In this document: positions 1 to 6,927 of the stretch, in pieces | How positions within the stretch are numbered: position 1 is the first letter of the stretch | Layout of the letters: every line of letters starts with the position of its first letter | From: Paraclostridium ghonii | GTDB lineage: Bacteria > Bacillota > Clostridia > Peptostreptococcales > Peptostreptococcaceae | Length of the DNA stretch: 16,959 bases | NCBI RefSeq assembly: GCF_023653455.1 | Contig: NZ_JAKEDR010000063.1 | Span: 1-16,959, forward strand | Reading direction: 5' to 3' | Made by a program: the position numbers and the translations under genes | The notes under the pieces: generated by a model | Database searches by the model: none | Told to the model about the DNA's origin: nothing | What the model saw: the letters and a program-made list of their open reading frames with translations, nothing else

Positions 1-59
1 ACCTAATATATTATTAGATTGCATTTATGGATAAAGATATATTTTTAGGGGGGATTATA

Positions 60-653
60 ATGAAATTTTTAGTGATTTCAGAATGTTTTTTAGTTAGAAA
101 TTCACTTGCTTATTTATTTGAAAATTTATTTGATGAAGTCGAGGTTAAATCTTTAGCAGATTTAAATGAAATAAGCAAAGAAGATATCTTAAGTAGTGAA
201 TTATTGTTTTTGTATTTAAATAATCAAAAAAATAATGTTGTAAAAATTATAAAAAATATTAAATGCTTGAAAGATATAAAAATAATAATACTAGATATAA
301 AAAAAGATAAAGGATTTCTTTTAGATTTAATTAAAATTGGGATTGATGCCTATGTTTTAGATATATGCGATGAGGAGGATTTTAAATATATAATTAATAA
401 AGTTATGAGTGGGGGGAAATTTTTTGATGCTGATTTATTAGAAAACTACACACCTATAAATGAAATTAAATACTCTCATCTAACTAGAAAGGAAGAAAGT
501 GTTATGGAATTTATATCTAAGGGGTTGAGCAATAAAAGTATAGCGAAGGAATTAAATGTAACTGAATATACTATAAAAAAGCATGTAAGTAATATTTTAT
601 ATAAGCTAAATCTAAAAAATCGACAAGATATAATACTTTACACAATAGAGTAG
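60..653 (+). CDS. LuxR/NarL-type regulator with a degenerate receiver domain
   Basis: Predicted DNA-binding transcription regulator of 197 residues. The ATG at 60 is chosen because it follows an AGGGGGG ribosome-binding site at a good distance; an in-frame ATG at 27 has none. Residues 1-120 resemble a CheY-like receiver, but the usual N-terminal acidic pair is replaced by Ser7-Glu8 and the residue aligned with the phospho-accepting Asp is Tyr52 (motif LLFLYLNN), so phosphorylation is unlikely. Residues about 140-197 form a GerE/LuxR helix-turn-helix (LTRKEE, IAKELNVTEYTIKKHVSNI, YKLNLKNR). It is a paralogue of the gene at 899, and their RBS regions are also alike, which suggests tandem duplication. 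The target is unknown; the matrix operon downstream is the obvious candidate. Family call is firm, function is inferred. Confidence 0.85.
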   Translation: MKFLVISECFLVRNSLAYLFENLFDEVEVKSLADLNEISKEDILSSELLFLYLNNQKNNVVKIIKNIKCLKDIKIIILDIKKDKGFLLDLIKIGIDAYVLDICDEEDFKYIINKVMSGGKFFDADLLENYTPINEIKYSHLTRKEESVMEFISKGLSNKSIAKELNVTEYTIKKHVSNILYKLNLKNRQDIILYTIE

Positions 654-721
654 GGGTTAAATGTAGAAAAATGAAATCAGTATTACACTTTAGTACCGCT
701 AGAAATACAACTATTTTATGA

Positions 722-749
722 TTACGTCTACTTAGTATAGATATATAAT
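722..749 (+). promoter_or_regulatory. Candidate promoter for the riboswitch-controlled regulator
   Basis: A perfect TATAAT (744-749) lies 16 bp downstream of a weak TTACGT (722-727), giving a start near 756. A 7-bp hairpin (AGTTACT 758-764 with AGTAACT 774-780) would sit at the 5' end of the transcript, just before the riboswitch aptamer. The -35 match is poor and AT-rich DNA yields such matches by chance, so this is tentative. Confidence 0.4.
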
Positions 750-790
750 ATAGTGGTAGTTACTAACAAAAAGAGTAACTTATAAGTAAT

Positions 791-880
791 TTAAGTGATT
801 TAGAGGCTAAGAATTATACTTTGTATGTGGGCACTTTGAAGTATAACGAGCAAGTAGTGCAACCGGCTAAACAGCTTGAT
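791..880 (+). promoter_or_regulatory. Cyclic-di-GMP-II type riboswitch
   Basis: The 5' leader of the regulator at 899 carries the core signature of the c-di-GMP-II class: TGGGCACTTTGA (828-839) followed by AAGTAGTGCAACCGGC (852-867). GCAC (831-834) can pair with GTGC (857-860) as the expected pseudoknot. A closing stem is possible between TTTAG (799-803) plus GG (805-806) and CC (863-864) plus CTAAA (867-871), extended by AAG (793-795) with CTT (875-877). The 8-bp complement TTATACTT (814-821) / AAGTATAA (839-846) is a further or alternative helix. The aptamer ends about 10 nt before the GGGGGG ribosome-binding site and no terminator intervenes, so control of translation or RNA stability is more likely than attenuation. 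Whether it is an ON or OFF switch cannot be told from sequence. Confidence 0.75.
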
Positions 881-898
881 ATTTTATGGGGGGATAAT

Positions 899-1504
899 AT
901 GCAAGTTATAGTTATTTCTGAGTCATTAATAATAAGAAAAGGTATAATACAGATTTTATCGGGAGAAAGTTACGTAAGTGAAATTGTAGAAAGTCACATA
1001 TATTCAGAGATACATAAAAAAGATTATGATTTAATTATTATTGATTTGAAAAATACAAATGAAGGATATATAAAAGATTTAAAAAATACTAAATTGGCTA
1101 CAGATACCAAGATTATGGTATTAGACTTTTATGAAGACAGAAGCTTATTTGCTAAGTGTATGAAAGCTGGTGTTGATGGTTATATATTAGCTAATATAGA
1201 TTCAGAAGATATTGCATATGCAGTAAAGCAGATATCTAAAGGTAAAAAATACTATGATTCGGACTTAATAGAAAATTATATATCTAAAGGAGAAAATGAA
1301 GCAATAGAAGAGTTAACAAAAAGAGAACAAGAAATACTAGTTTGTATAGCTAAAGGAAAAACAAATATTGAAATTTCAAAAGAGCTATATATAACTGAAC
1401 ACACAGTCAAAAAGCATACTAGCAATATTTTTTCGAAATTAAACTTAAAAGATAGAATGCAAGCTGCAATATATGCTTATAACAAAGGAATTGTTTCATT
1501 TTAA
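899..1504 (+). CDS. LuxR/NarL-type regulator under the c-di-GMP-II riboswitch
   Basis: Predicted transcription regulator of 201 residues. The ATG at 899 follows a GGGGGG ribosome-binding site (888-893). A longer reading from 821 would run through the riboswitch and is rejected. Residues 1-120 are receiver-like: Asp49 (LIIIDLKN) sits where the phospho-acceptor belongs, but the N-terminal acidic pair is Ser7-Glu8, so phosphorylation is doubtful. Residues about 140-201 are a GerE/LuxR helix-turn-helix (LTKREQEIL, EISKELYITEHTVKKH, FSKLNLKDR). It is the closer regulator to the matrix operon, which begins about 200 bp downstream behind a terminator and paired dyads. With the riboswitch this suggests that c-di-GMP sets the level of the regulator rather than a kinase setting its activity. 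Confident on family, inferred on role. Confidence 0.88.
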   Translation: MQVIVISESLIIRKGIIQILSGESYVSEIVESHIYSEIHKKDYDLIIIDLKNTNEGYIKDLKNTKLATDTKIMVLDFYEDRSLFAKCMKAGVDGYILANIDSEDIAYAVKQISKGKKYYDSDLIENYISKGENEAIEELTKREQEILVCIAKGKTNIEISKELYITEHTVKKHTSNIFSKLNLKDRMQAAIYAYNKGIVSF

Positions 1505-1510
1505 ATAATA

Positions 1511-1542
1511 AAGTATGCATTTGAAATATGCATACTTTTTTT
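1511..1542 (+). terminator. Rho-independent terminator after the regulator
   Basis: A perfect 10-bp stem, AAGTATGCAT (1511-1520) with ATGCATACTT (1528-1537), a 7-nt loop and a run of seven T's follow the stop codon at 1504. It separates the regulator from the matrix operon. Confidence 0.9.
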
Positions 1543-1552
1543 GAGTAAAATT

Positions 1553-1591
1553 AGTATAAAAATTATTATACTTTAGTATAGTAAATTATAC
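1553..1591 (+). promoter_or_regulatory. Two tandem dyads upstream of the matrix operon, possible operator
   Basis: AGTATAA (1553-1559), six bases, TTATACT (1566-1572) is followed by GTATA (1576-1580), six bases, TATAC (1587-1591). Both dyads share the half-site GTATA and the 6-bp spacer, and their centres (about 1562.5 and 1583.5) are 21 bp apart, two helical turns, so two dimers would bind the same face of the DNA. They lie upstream of the candidate matrix promoter, the usual place for an activator. That the binder is one of the neighbouring LuxR-type proteins is inference. Confidence 0.45.
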
Positions 1592-1603
1592 ACTCTAAGT
1601 TAA

Positions 1604-1632
1604 TGTAAATTTAATTAATAAAAATATACAAT
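1604..1632 (+). promoter_or_regulatory. Weak candidate promoter of the matrix operon
   Basis: TGTAAA (1604-1609) and TACAAT (1627-1632) are separated by 17 bp and lie between the tandem dyads and the operon. Both hexamers are poor matches to the primary sigma consensus, which would fit an activator-dependent promoter. Transcription would start near 1639, leaving a leader of about 64 nt. Confidence 0.3.
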
Positions 1633-1702
1633 AGATTATGTCAAAATAAAGAAAAAGTATTGATTTTATATATTTAATATCAAAATATCGAGGGGGATAA
1701 AG

Positions 1703-3952
1703 TTGAATAACAAAAAAAAAATAATATCTATATTTATGATTTTTACAATTTGTTTGATGAGCTTTTTTACACAAAAAGTATACGCACAAAACATAGATAA
1801 TCAAATAAAACTTGAACCAACTAAAAATGATACTCTTCCATTTCCAGTTACGATAAGAGATTTCAAACAGGATTATGTAATGTTTGAACCAGATAATAGA
1901 CTTATTTCATGGCTAGGGGCTGGAATGGTAGAAAAATCTTTGGGAGAAGATAAAAAGCCTATATTTACTCAAAGAACAATTGATGTTATAGCTAGAAATC
2001 TATGGACTAGTAATATTTTAAAATATAATTTAAAAGAATTAGGATCTTTAGAAGATGCCAAAATTTTTTATGATAATAATAAAAATAAAAGCTATGAAGA
2101 GATAAACTCTACAAGTGAAAAAAATGATAATAGAATAAATACAGCATATAGATATGTGTATTATCATTTTAAAAATTTATTTGAAGATGTAAATATTTTA
2201 AATACACAAGATAGCAACGTTATAAGCAGCTTAGATCTAATCACAAAGAATGGAGTATACAATTATAATAATTCAAATTTTTTTCCTATGGATAACAAAG
2301 GATTTAAAAATGAAGGTAAAAATCATAACTTTCACTTTACATTAGAGTCACACTCTAAATTTTGGTTTGATGGGGCAAAGGATTTGACATTTGAGTTTAC
2401 AGGGGATGATGATGTTTGGGTTTATATAAATAATAATTTAGTAATAGATTTAGGGGGAATACATACTGCACAAACTCAAAGTATAACTATAAAAAAAGAT
2501 GGAACTATAAAAAATTCTAAATTAGGTGAAATAGGAAAACTACCAGCAGCAGGATGGTATGATTTTGATTTTTTCTTTATGGAAAGACATACAACTCAAT
2601 CTAATTTAAATATATCAACAAATATGGAATTCAAGCCTAAAATAGATATTAAAAAAATCCCTTATGTAATAGATAGCAAAAATAAAGAAGTTGAGTTAAA
2701 AAAGAATGACGTAGTTTATCCCGGCGAAACTGTTTACTATAAATTTTTGATAGAAAACACAGGGAATGTTGACTTAAGAAAAATTATTTTAGAAGACCAG
2801 TTATTAAATTTTAAAATAGATGAAAATGGAGCTTATAAAGATGGAAATAGTATAAGTGATCCTAAACTAAATATAAAAAGAATAGAAGGAAATAAGGAGA
2901 TAAGTAACTCTTATGATAAAGGGGGACTAAAAGAATTACAATATTTAAATGCAGGAAATCTAGACAAAAAATCTCAAAAGATAGAAATTAAAAGTAAAGA
3001 TTTATTTTCATATGTAGTAACTGATAAAGATGCAATTAATAAAAAAGTAGATAACACAGCTATTGCTAAGGCTACTCATAAAAATAGTGAGGTAAATGAG
3101 AGGGCAGATGCTACAGTAACTGTCGATGTAAAGGATGTAGATCCAAATATAATAAAGTTTAATGCAGTTATAGATAAATACGTAAAGACTATAACTAGGG
3201 GAAGCGAAGAAATCTATAATGTAAAAAATGATAAAGATAAAAACAAAATTCCAGATATAGTTCCTGGAGATAAGGTTATATTTGGGTTTGAGATTAAAAA
3301 TTCAAGTACATCAGAAAATCCAGTGACAGGAAAAATACCTATATATATTGATTCGTTGAATTTAAACGATGTATTAAGTATGGGAGATAGTAATCAAAAT
3401 ATGAGTTGGAAGTTTTTTTATGAAGATAGTAATAAAGAATTAAGTAGTAGTCAATTTAGCTTAAAGCCTAGCGAAGTTTTAAAGATATATTCTAGTGAGT
3501 GGATAGTACCATCTAAATTATCAAATCCTTATGAATATAGTATAAAAAATAATATAACTTTAAACAGAAAAAATGAAACTTTAAGTAAAGATGATGTTGA
3601 TTTACATATTAATAGACCAAGTATAAAAATCAAAAAAATAGTAAAAAACGACAATAATGATGAAACTGAATTTACTGTATGTGTAAAAGGGAGTGATAAA
3701 ACACAGTATAATACAAAAATTAAAAATGGAGAAACAGTTAACTTTGAAAATCTAAAGTATGGGATAGAATATACAATTTCAGAGGTAGTACCTATGAATT
3801 ATAAATTGGAGAGTATATCTCAGGATAAGATTATATTAAATGAATCTACAAATAAATCATTAGTAACTGTAATCAATAAAAAATCAAATGACAAGTGGTT
3901 TAGTGATAAATTTACAATATCAAATAAATTTATATTTAAAGTTAATAAGTAG
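1703..3952 (+). CDS. Secreted fibro-slime domain matrix/surface protein
   Basis: Large exported protein of 749 residues. The start is a TTG at 1703 behind GAGGGGG. Residues 1-28 are a signal peptide with likely cleavage after VYA. A fibro-slime/PA14-like region follows: VTIRDF at about 49-54, then FTGDDDVWVYINN near 232-244 and LVIDLGGIH, a typical acidic carbohydrate- or calcium-binding face. Residues about 339-450 and 478-640 resemble DUF11-type beta-sandwich repeats (YPGETVYYKFLIENTG), with an EF-hand-like DKDKNKIPD loop near 510-518. The last 100 residues look like a prealbumin-fold (Cna-B/SpaA-like) domain. There is no sorting signal or C-terminal membrane segment, so it is probably released or held non-covalently. 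It is first in the operon with the BsaA/SipW genes, 11 bp before the next. A matrix or adhesin role is inferred. Confidence 0.82.
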   Translation: MNNKKKIISIFMIFTICLMSFFTQKVYAQNIDNQIKLEPTKNDTLPFPVTIRDFKQDYVMFEPDNRLISWLGAGMVEKSLGEDKKPIFTQRTIDVIARNLWTSNILKYNLKELGSLEDAKIFYDNNKNKSYEEINSTSEKNDNRINTAYRYVYYHFKNLFEDVNILNTQDSNVISSLDLITKNGVYNYNNSNFFPMDNKGFKNEGKNHNFHFTLESHSKFWFDGAKDLTFEFTGDDDVWVYINNNLVIDLGGIHTAQTQSITIKKDGTIKNSKLGEIGKLPAAGWYDFDFFFMERHTTQSNLNISTNMEFKPKIDIKKIPYVIDSKNKEVELKKNDVVYPGETVYYKFLIENTGNVDLRKIILEDQLLNFKIDENGAYKDGNSISDPKLNIKRIEGNKEISNSYDKGGLKELQYLNAGNLDKKSQKIEIKSKDLFSYVVTDKDAINKKVDNTAIAKATHKNSEVNERADATVTVDVKDVDPNIIKFNAVIDKYVKTITRGSEEIYNVKNDKDKNKIPDIVPGDKVIFGFEIKNSSTSENPVTGKIPIYIDSLNLNDVLSMGDSNQNMSWKFFYEDSNKELSSSQFSLKPSEVLKIYSSEWIVPSKLSNPYEYSIKNNITLNRKNETLSKDDVDLHINRPSIKIKKIVKNDNNDETEFTVCVKGSDKTQYNTKIKNGETVNFENLKYGIEYTISEVVPMNYKLESISQDKIILNESTNKSLVTVINKKSNDKWFSDKFTISNKFIFKVNK

Positions 3953-3963
3953 GAGGGAATGAT

Positions 3964-4611
3964 ATGAAAAATAAGAAAAAACTCCTGCTTATATTAAGTA
4001 CATTAATTATATTGATAATTGCTATGGCAGGAGTTACATTAGCGATATTTACTTCTAAGGATAAAGTTAAAAATGTATTTGGGGTAGGTGAAATAAAAAT
4101 AGAGGTTGAAGAAGAATTCCCCAAAGATCCTCCTTGGAATCAAATAAAGCCAATAAAAAAAGAAGTGAATATAAAAAATACAACATCAAATAATGAAGCT
4201 CTTATAAGAGTTAATATAACACCGAGATGGGTTAATGAGGTTAGAGGTAAGGAAGTTTTATTTTCAGGAGATACAAGTGATAAGGTTGTAGAGCTCGAAC
4301 TTTGCAATATTTTAAATGATTTAACACAACAAACTTCTAAGGGTCATTGGATTTATGGAAAAGATGGATACTATTATTATACAGAAATATTAAAACCACA
4401 AGAAAAAACAGAAGATATATTAAAGTCAGTAAAGGTGAATGTAAATGAAAATACAGTAGAGAATCCAAAGGAGTATGAAAATAAAATACTTAAAGTTGAT
4501 GTAAATGCAGAGGGAGTACAACCAACAATAGATGCATACAAAGATACTTGGAATGTACAGGATGAAAATATTAAAAAATTATTGAATGATTTAATAAATA
4601 ACTCTAAGTAG
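3964..4611 (+). CDS. TasA/BsaA-family SipW-dependent biofilm matrix protein (first copy)
   Basis: Exported protein of 215 residues, ATG at 3964 behind AGGAGGG. The N-terminus has a Lys-rich start, a hydrophobic stretch (residues about 6-27) and the SipW-type cleavage region GVTLAIFTSKDK, followed by NVFGVGEI as in TasA, camelysin and BsaA. The mature part has the family's beta-sandwich features, with RVNITPRW and DGYYYY motifs shared with the second copy at 5236. Members of this family polymerise into extracellular fibres after SipW processing. It sits directly before sipW. It is distinctly diverged from the second copy (here the segment after the signal is PPWNQIKPIKK), so the two may be major and minor subunits. 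The family call is strong; which subunit is dominant is unknown. Confidence 0.85.
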   Translation: MKNKKKLLLILSTLIILIIAMAGVTLAIFTSKDKVKNVFGVGEIKIEVEEEFPKDPPWNQIKPIKKEVNIKNTTSNNEALIRVNITPRWVNEVRGKEVLFSGDTSDKVVELELCNILNDLTQQTSKGHWIYGKDGYYYYTEILKPQEKTEDILKSVKVNVNENTVENPKEYENKILKVDVNAEGVQPTIDAYKDTWNVQDENIKKLLNDLINNSK

Positions 4612-4634
4612 AGTTGGATAATTGGGAGATAGTT

Positions 4635-5177
4635 ATGATTTCTAAAAATATATTAAAAGTTATAGCAAATATATTGTTTTATTCAATTTTAGTAATTGCT
4701 ATAGTCTTTACGATATCTATATCAAAAGTGAAAAAATCAAGTGAACAGGTTAGCTTATTTGGATACAAATTTTATACTGTATTAACTGGAAGTATGAAGC
4801 CTACTATAAATCCAGGTAGTTTAGTTATAGTAAAACAAGCTAGTCCGCAGGACATAAAAAGTGGAGATATAATAAGCTTTAAAAGTGAGCATACAAGCAA
4901 TATAACTACCCACAGAGTAAAAAAAGTTTTTAAAGAAGAAAGTATTAAGTTTGTAACTCAAGGAGATGCAAATAATGTTGAAGATCCTATGCCTATAGAT
5001 TCAAACTTATTGCTTGGAAAAGTAGTTAATTTTGTACCTATAATAGGAGCTACCATGCTTTTTATTCAATCAAAGCCTTGGATATTATGGATATTTATAG
5101 CAGTTTTATTATCAATGAACTTTATACCAAGTGGCAACAAACATAATAGTAAGGGTAAGAAAGTTTTAAATCAATAA
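4635..5177 (+). CDS. sipW: Signal peptidase I of the ER/archaeal type, SipW
   Basis: Membrane peptidase of 180 residues that cleaves signal peptides of TasA/BsaA-type matrix proteins outside the membrane. The ATG at 4635 follows GGGAG by six bases; an upstream TTG at 4614 has no ribosome-binding site and is not used. One N-terminal membrane segment (residues about 10-30), catalytic Ser53 in LTGSMKPT, His93 in TTHRV (Ser/His rather than the Ser/Lys dyad of bacterial-type enzymes), Asp111 in TQGDANN, and a C-terminal membrane segment (about 150-168) all match SipW. It is flanked on both sides by its presumed substrates. Its stop is followed at once by a hairpin (5179-5202) that separates it from the second substrate gene. 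Confidence 0.92.
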   Translation: MISKNILKVIANILFYSILVIAIVFTISISKVKKSSEQVSLFGYKFYTVLTGSMKPTINPGSLVIVKQASPQDIKSGDIISFKSEHTSNITTHRVKKVFKEESIKFVTQGDANNVEDPMPIDSNLLLGKVVNFVPIIGATMLFIQSKPWILWIFIAVLLSMNFIPSGNKHNSKGKKVLNQ

Positions 5178-5178
5178 T

Positions 5179-5202
5179 AAAGTTTAAGATAATTTAAACT
5201 TT
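5179..5202 (+). other. Perfect intra-operon hairpin between sipW and the second TasA/BsaA gene
   Basis: AAAGTTTAA (5179-5187) pairs exactly with TTAAACTTT (5194-5202) around a 6-nt loop, starting one base after the sipW stop. No T-run follows, so it is not a standard terminator. It could be an mRNA-processing or 3'-end-protecting element that lets the downstream structural gene be expressed differently from the peptidase. No clear promoter is seen between 5203 and 5235. Confidence 0.5.
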
Positions 5203-5235
5203 AGATAAATTTATAAACAATAGGGGGATATTAAA

Positions 5236-5922
5236 ATGCATAACAAAAAAATTATAGGGGCTGCTGCTGCAATTGGGTTATCTGTTACTTTAATAGGAGG
5301 AACGTTGGCTTGGTTTACATCTCAGGATAAAGTATCAAATATATTTGCTACTGGAGGGGTTGATAATCCAAATGGAGCAAATGGCAATGGAGTAGAAATA
5401 TGGGAACAATATAACCCTAAAATTAATATGGTTCCAGGAGATACAGAGATTAAATTAGTTCAAACTCAAAATACAACTACATATGATTCTTTCATAAGAG
5501 TAAAAATAACTCCTAAGTGGAAAGATAACAAATTAAATAATGAAATGATAGAGTTAACATTTGGAGATAATAATTCTAACCTAGGTAGTGGAGATGGACA
5601 GTGGCTAAAAGGAAATGATGGATATTATTATTATATGGGGAAAATAGCTAGCAAAAAGTTTACTAACCCAATTTTATCTAGTGTAAAATTATCAACTGAA
5701 GCAGGATCTGAATATAGAGATGCTAAATTTGATGTATTCGTAGAAGCTGAATCTATACAAGCGGATAATGATGCACAAGATGATGCTTGGAAAAATGCAG
5801 GAGATACAGTAACTAATAGATTAAATGATTTTGAATCTAATCCAGCTTCAGGAAATGATAAAGCTAAAGAAGGGGTAACAATAACTGAAACTGAAACAAG
5901 AGAAGTTGGAAGTAAAAAATAA
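5236..5922 (+). CDS. TasA/BsaA-family SipW-dependent biofilm matrix protein (second copy)
   Basis: Exported protein of 228 residues; ATG at 5236 behind TAGGGGG. The signal region is textbook for the family: short basic start, Ala/Gly-rich hydrophobic core, then GGTLAWFTSQDKVSNIFATGG. The mature domain carries INMVPGDTEIKL, RVKITPKW, DGYYYYMGK and the closing FVEAESIQADN, the last corresponding to VNAEGVQPT in the first copy. The C-terminal 30 residues (ending in EVGSKK) are polar and probably disordered. Compared with the copy at 3964 it is closer to the BsaA/TasA pattern, with an Ala-rich signal core and a PGD motif, and may be the main fibre subunit. It lies in the same operon between sipW and the anchored protein at 5944. 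Confidence 0.87.
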   Translation: MHNKKIIGAAAAIGLSVTLIGGTLAWFTSQDKVSNIFATGGVDNPNGANGNGVEIWEQYNPKINMVPGDTEIKLVQTQNTTTYDSFIRVKITPKWKDNKLNNEMIELTFGDNNSNLGSGDGQWLKGNDGYYYYMGKIASKKFTNPILSSVKLSTEAGSEYRDAKFDVFVEAESIQADNDAQDDAWKNAGDTVTNRLNDFESNPASGNDKAKEGVTITETETREVGSKK

Positions 5923-5943
5923 AAAAATATTTAGGGGGAGAAT

Positions 5944-6648
5944 GTGAAGAGATATTTTATTACGTTAATATTAACAATTTCATTTCTCTTAATATTAACG
6001 TTGAATGGGCATGCTATTCAAAAAGCTCCCTCAAATGTTATATTAGAGGGTAATGTAGATGGAATAATTACATTTCCAGAAAAAAAGTTTTTAGAGTGCC
6101 TAAATATGATGCCTGGAGATAAAGAATATGGTGTAATTGATATAAGTAGTTCCCATGATAAACCATTTGAATTATATCTAAGGGCTGAAAGAGTTACAGA
6201 CAAAGAAGAATATGATTTATTAGAAAAAATAGATTTAAAAGTAACATATAAAGATAAAATATTATATGAAGGGCCTGTTAGCGGCGCAAATGGGCTTGAA
6301 GAAGATATATACCTAGGAACATTTAACAAAAATGAAAGTGCTAAACTTTTAGCAGAGATTGAATTAGATGGCCCAAATGCTACAAGTGAGTATCAAGGAA
6401 AAATATTTCAAGTTGACTGGATATTTACTGCATTAGCGCAAGGGGAAGAAAAGTCTGATAAACAAATTAATTCAAACGATAAAGATAATATAGACAGTTC
6501 AAGTGATACTATTGCAACTGAAGAAAGTGATAATAATGAATTAGGAATTTTTAAATCTCCTAAAACAGGAGACAACAGTGTTTTAATTTATGTTGGATTA
6601 TTTTTAATTAGTTTAATTTTAATAATTATAAACAGAAAGAAAAGATAA
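5944..6648 (+). CDS. Cell-wall-anchored protein with SPKTG sorting signal, matrix operon
   Basis: Exported, probably wall-linked protein of 234 residues. The start is GTG at 5944 behind AGGGGGAG (an ATG two bases upstream runs straight into a stop). Residues 1-24 are a signal peptide ending at GHA. Residues about 30-165 form a beta-rich domain with a MMPGDKEYG motif resembling the PGD segment of the TasA/BsaA proteins. A Ser/Asp/Asn-rich linker (about 166-200) leads to SPKTG at 205-209, a hydrophobic stretch and a NRKKR tail, a complete sortase signal. C. difficile sortase B is known to use S/PPxTG-type motifs. As the last gene of the operon it is well placed to tie the matrix fibres to the wall, a role comparable to an anchor subunit. 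No sortase gene is in the window. The function is inferred. Confidence 0.8.
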   Translation: MKRYFITLILTISFLLILTLNGHAIQKAPSNVILEGNVDGIITFPEKKFLECLNMMPGDKEYGVIDISSSHDKPFELYLRAERVTDKEEYDLLEKIDLKVTYKDKILYEGPVSGANGLEEDIYLGTFNKNESAKLLAEIELDGPNATSEYQGKIFQVDWIFTALAQGEEKSDKQINSNDKDNIDSSSDTIATEESDNNELGIFKSPKTGDNSVLIYVGLFLISLILIIINRKKR

Positions 6649-6649
6649 A

Positions 6650-6690
6650 AATAATGGTATGGCTCAATTAAGTCATACCATTATTTTTTA
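6650..6690 (+). terminator. Rho-independent terminator of the matrix operon
   Basis: A 12-bp stem, AATAATGGTATG (6650-6661) with CATACCATTATT (6674-6685), extended by a G-T, C-G and T-A pair inside, ends in a run of six T's (6684-6689). It lies directly after the stop at 6648. The following 200 bases (6691-6892) are AT-rich with no gene that can be supported. Confidence 0.92.
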
Positions 6691-6892
6691 CAATTAAATA
6701 AATTACAAATAGTATAAAACTTTACTGGTATTCACAAATGTAATTATCTTAAAGGACAATTAAAATCATTATTATGATAATTATTTTATATTTAAAATTG
6801 TATTTAACTTAAAAATAGTACCTCTAAATTAATATATGAAGTTATATTTTTTGTTGTAGGGTTATACATCATAAAAATTTTTAATATTAGTA

Positions 6893-6921
6893 TTGAAACT
6901 TAATAATATATATAATATAAT
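6893..6921 (+). promoter_or_regulatory. Primary-sigma promoter of the pxp operon
   Basis: TTGAAA (6893-6898), a 17-bp spacer and a perfect TATAAT (6916-6921) make the best promoter in the window. Transcription would begin near 6928 and produce a leader of about 237 nt ahead of pxpA. Confidence 0.7.
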
Positions 6922-6927
6922 GATTAA

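Noticed and set aside
619..627. Second Spo0A-like site ATCGACAAG
   Set aside because: It is inside the coding region of the first regulator and deviates from the consensus at both ends.
821..898. Upstream in-frame extension of the second regulator
   Set aside because: It would translate the riboswitch aptamer, and the ATG at 899 has the only good ribosome-binding site.
1595..1804. Minus-strand open frame across the matrix promoter
   Set aside because: Low-complexity Tyr/Phe/Ile-rich translation of AT-rich DNA, no RBS, overlaps the signal-peptide region of the fibro-slime gene.
4614..4634. TTG start for sipW giving a longer N-terminus
   Set aside because: No ribosome-binding site; the ATG at 4635 has GGGAG at proper spacing and gives the usual SipW N-terminus.
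6775..6789. Fur-box-like sequence TGATAATTATTTTAT
   Set aside because: Only a partial match to TGATAATNATTATCA in very AT-rich DNA, and it lies about 105 bp upstream of the nearest promoter.
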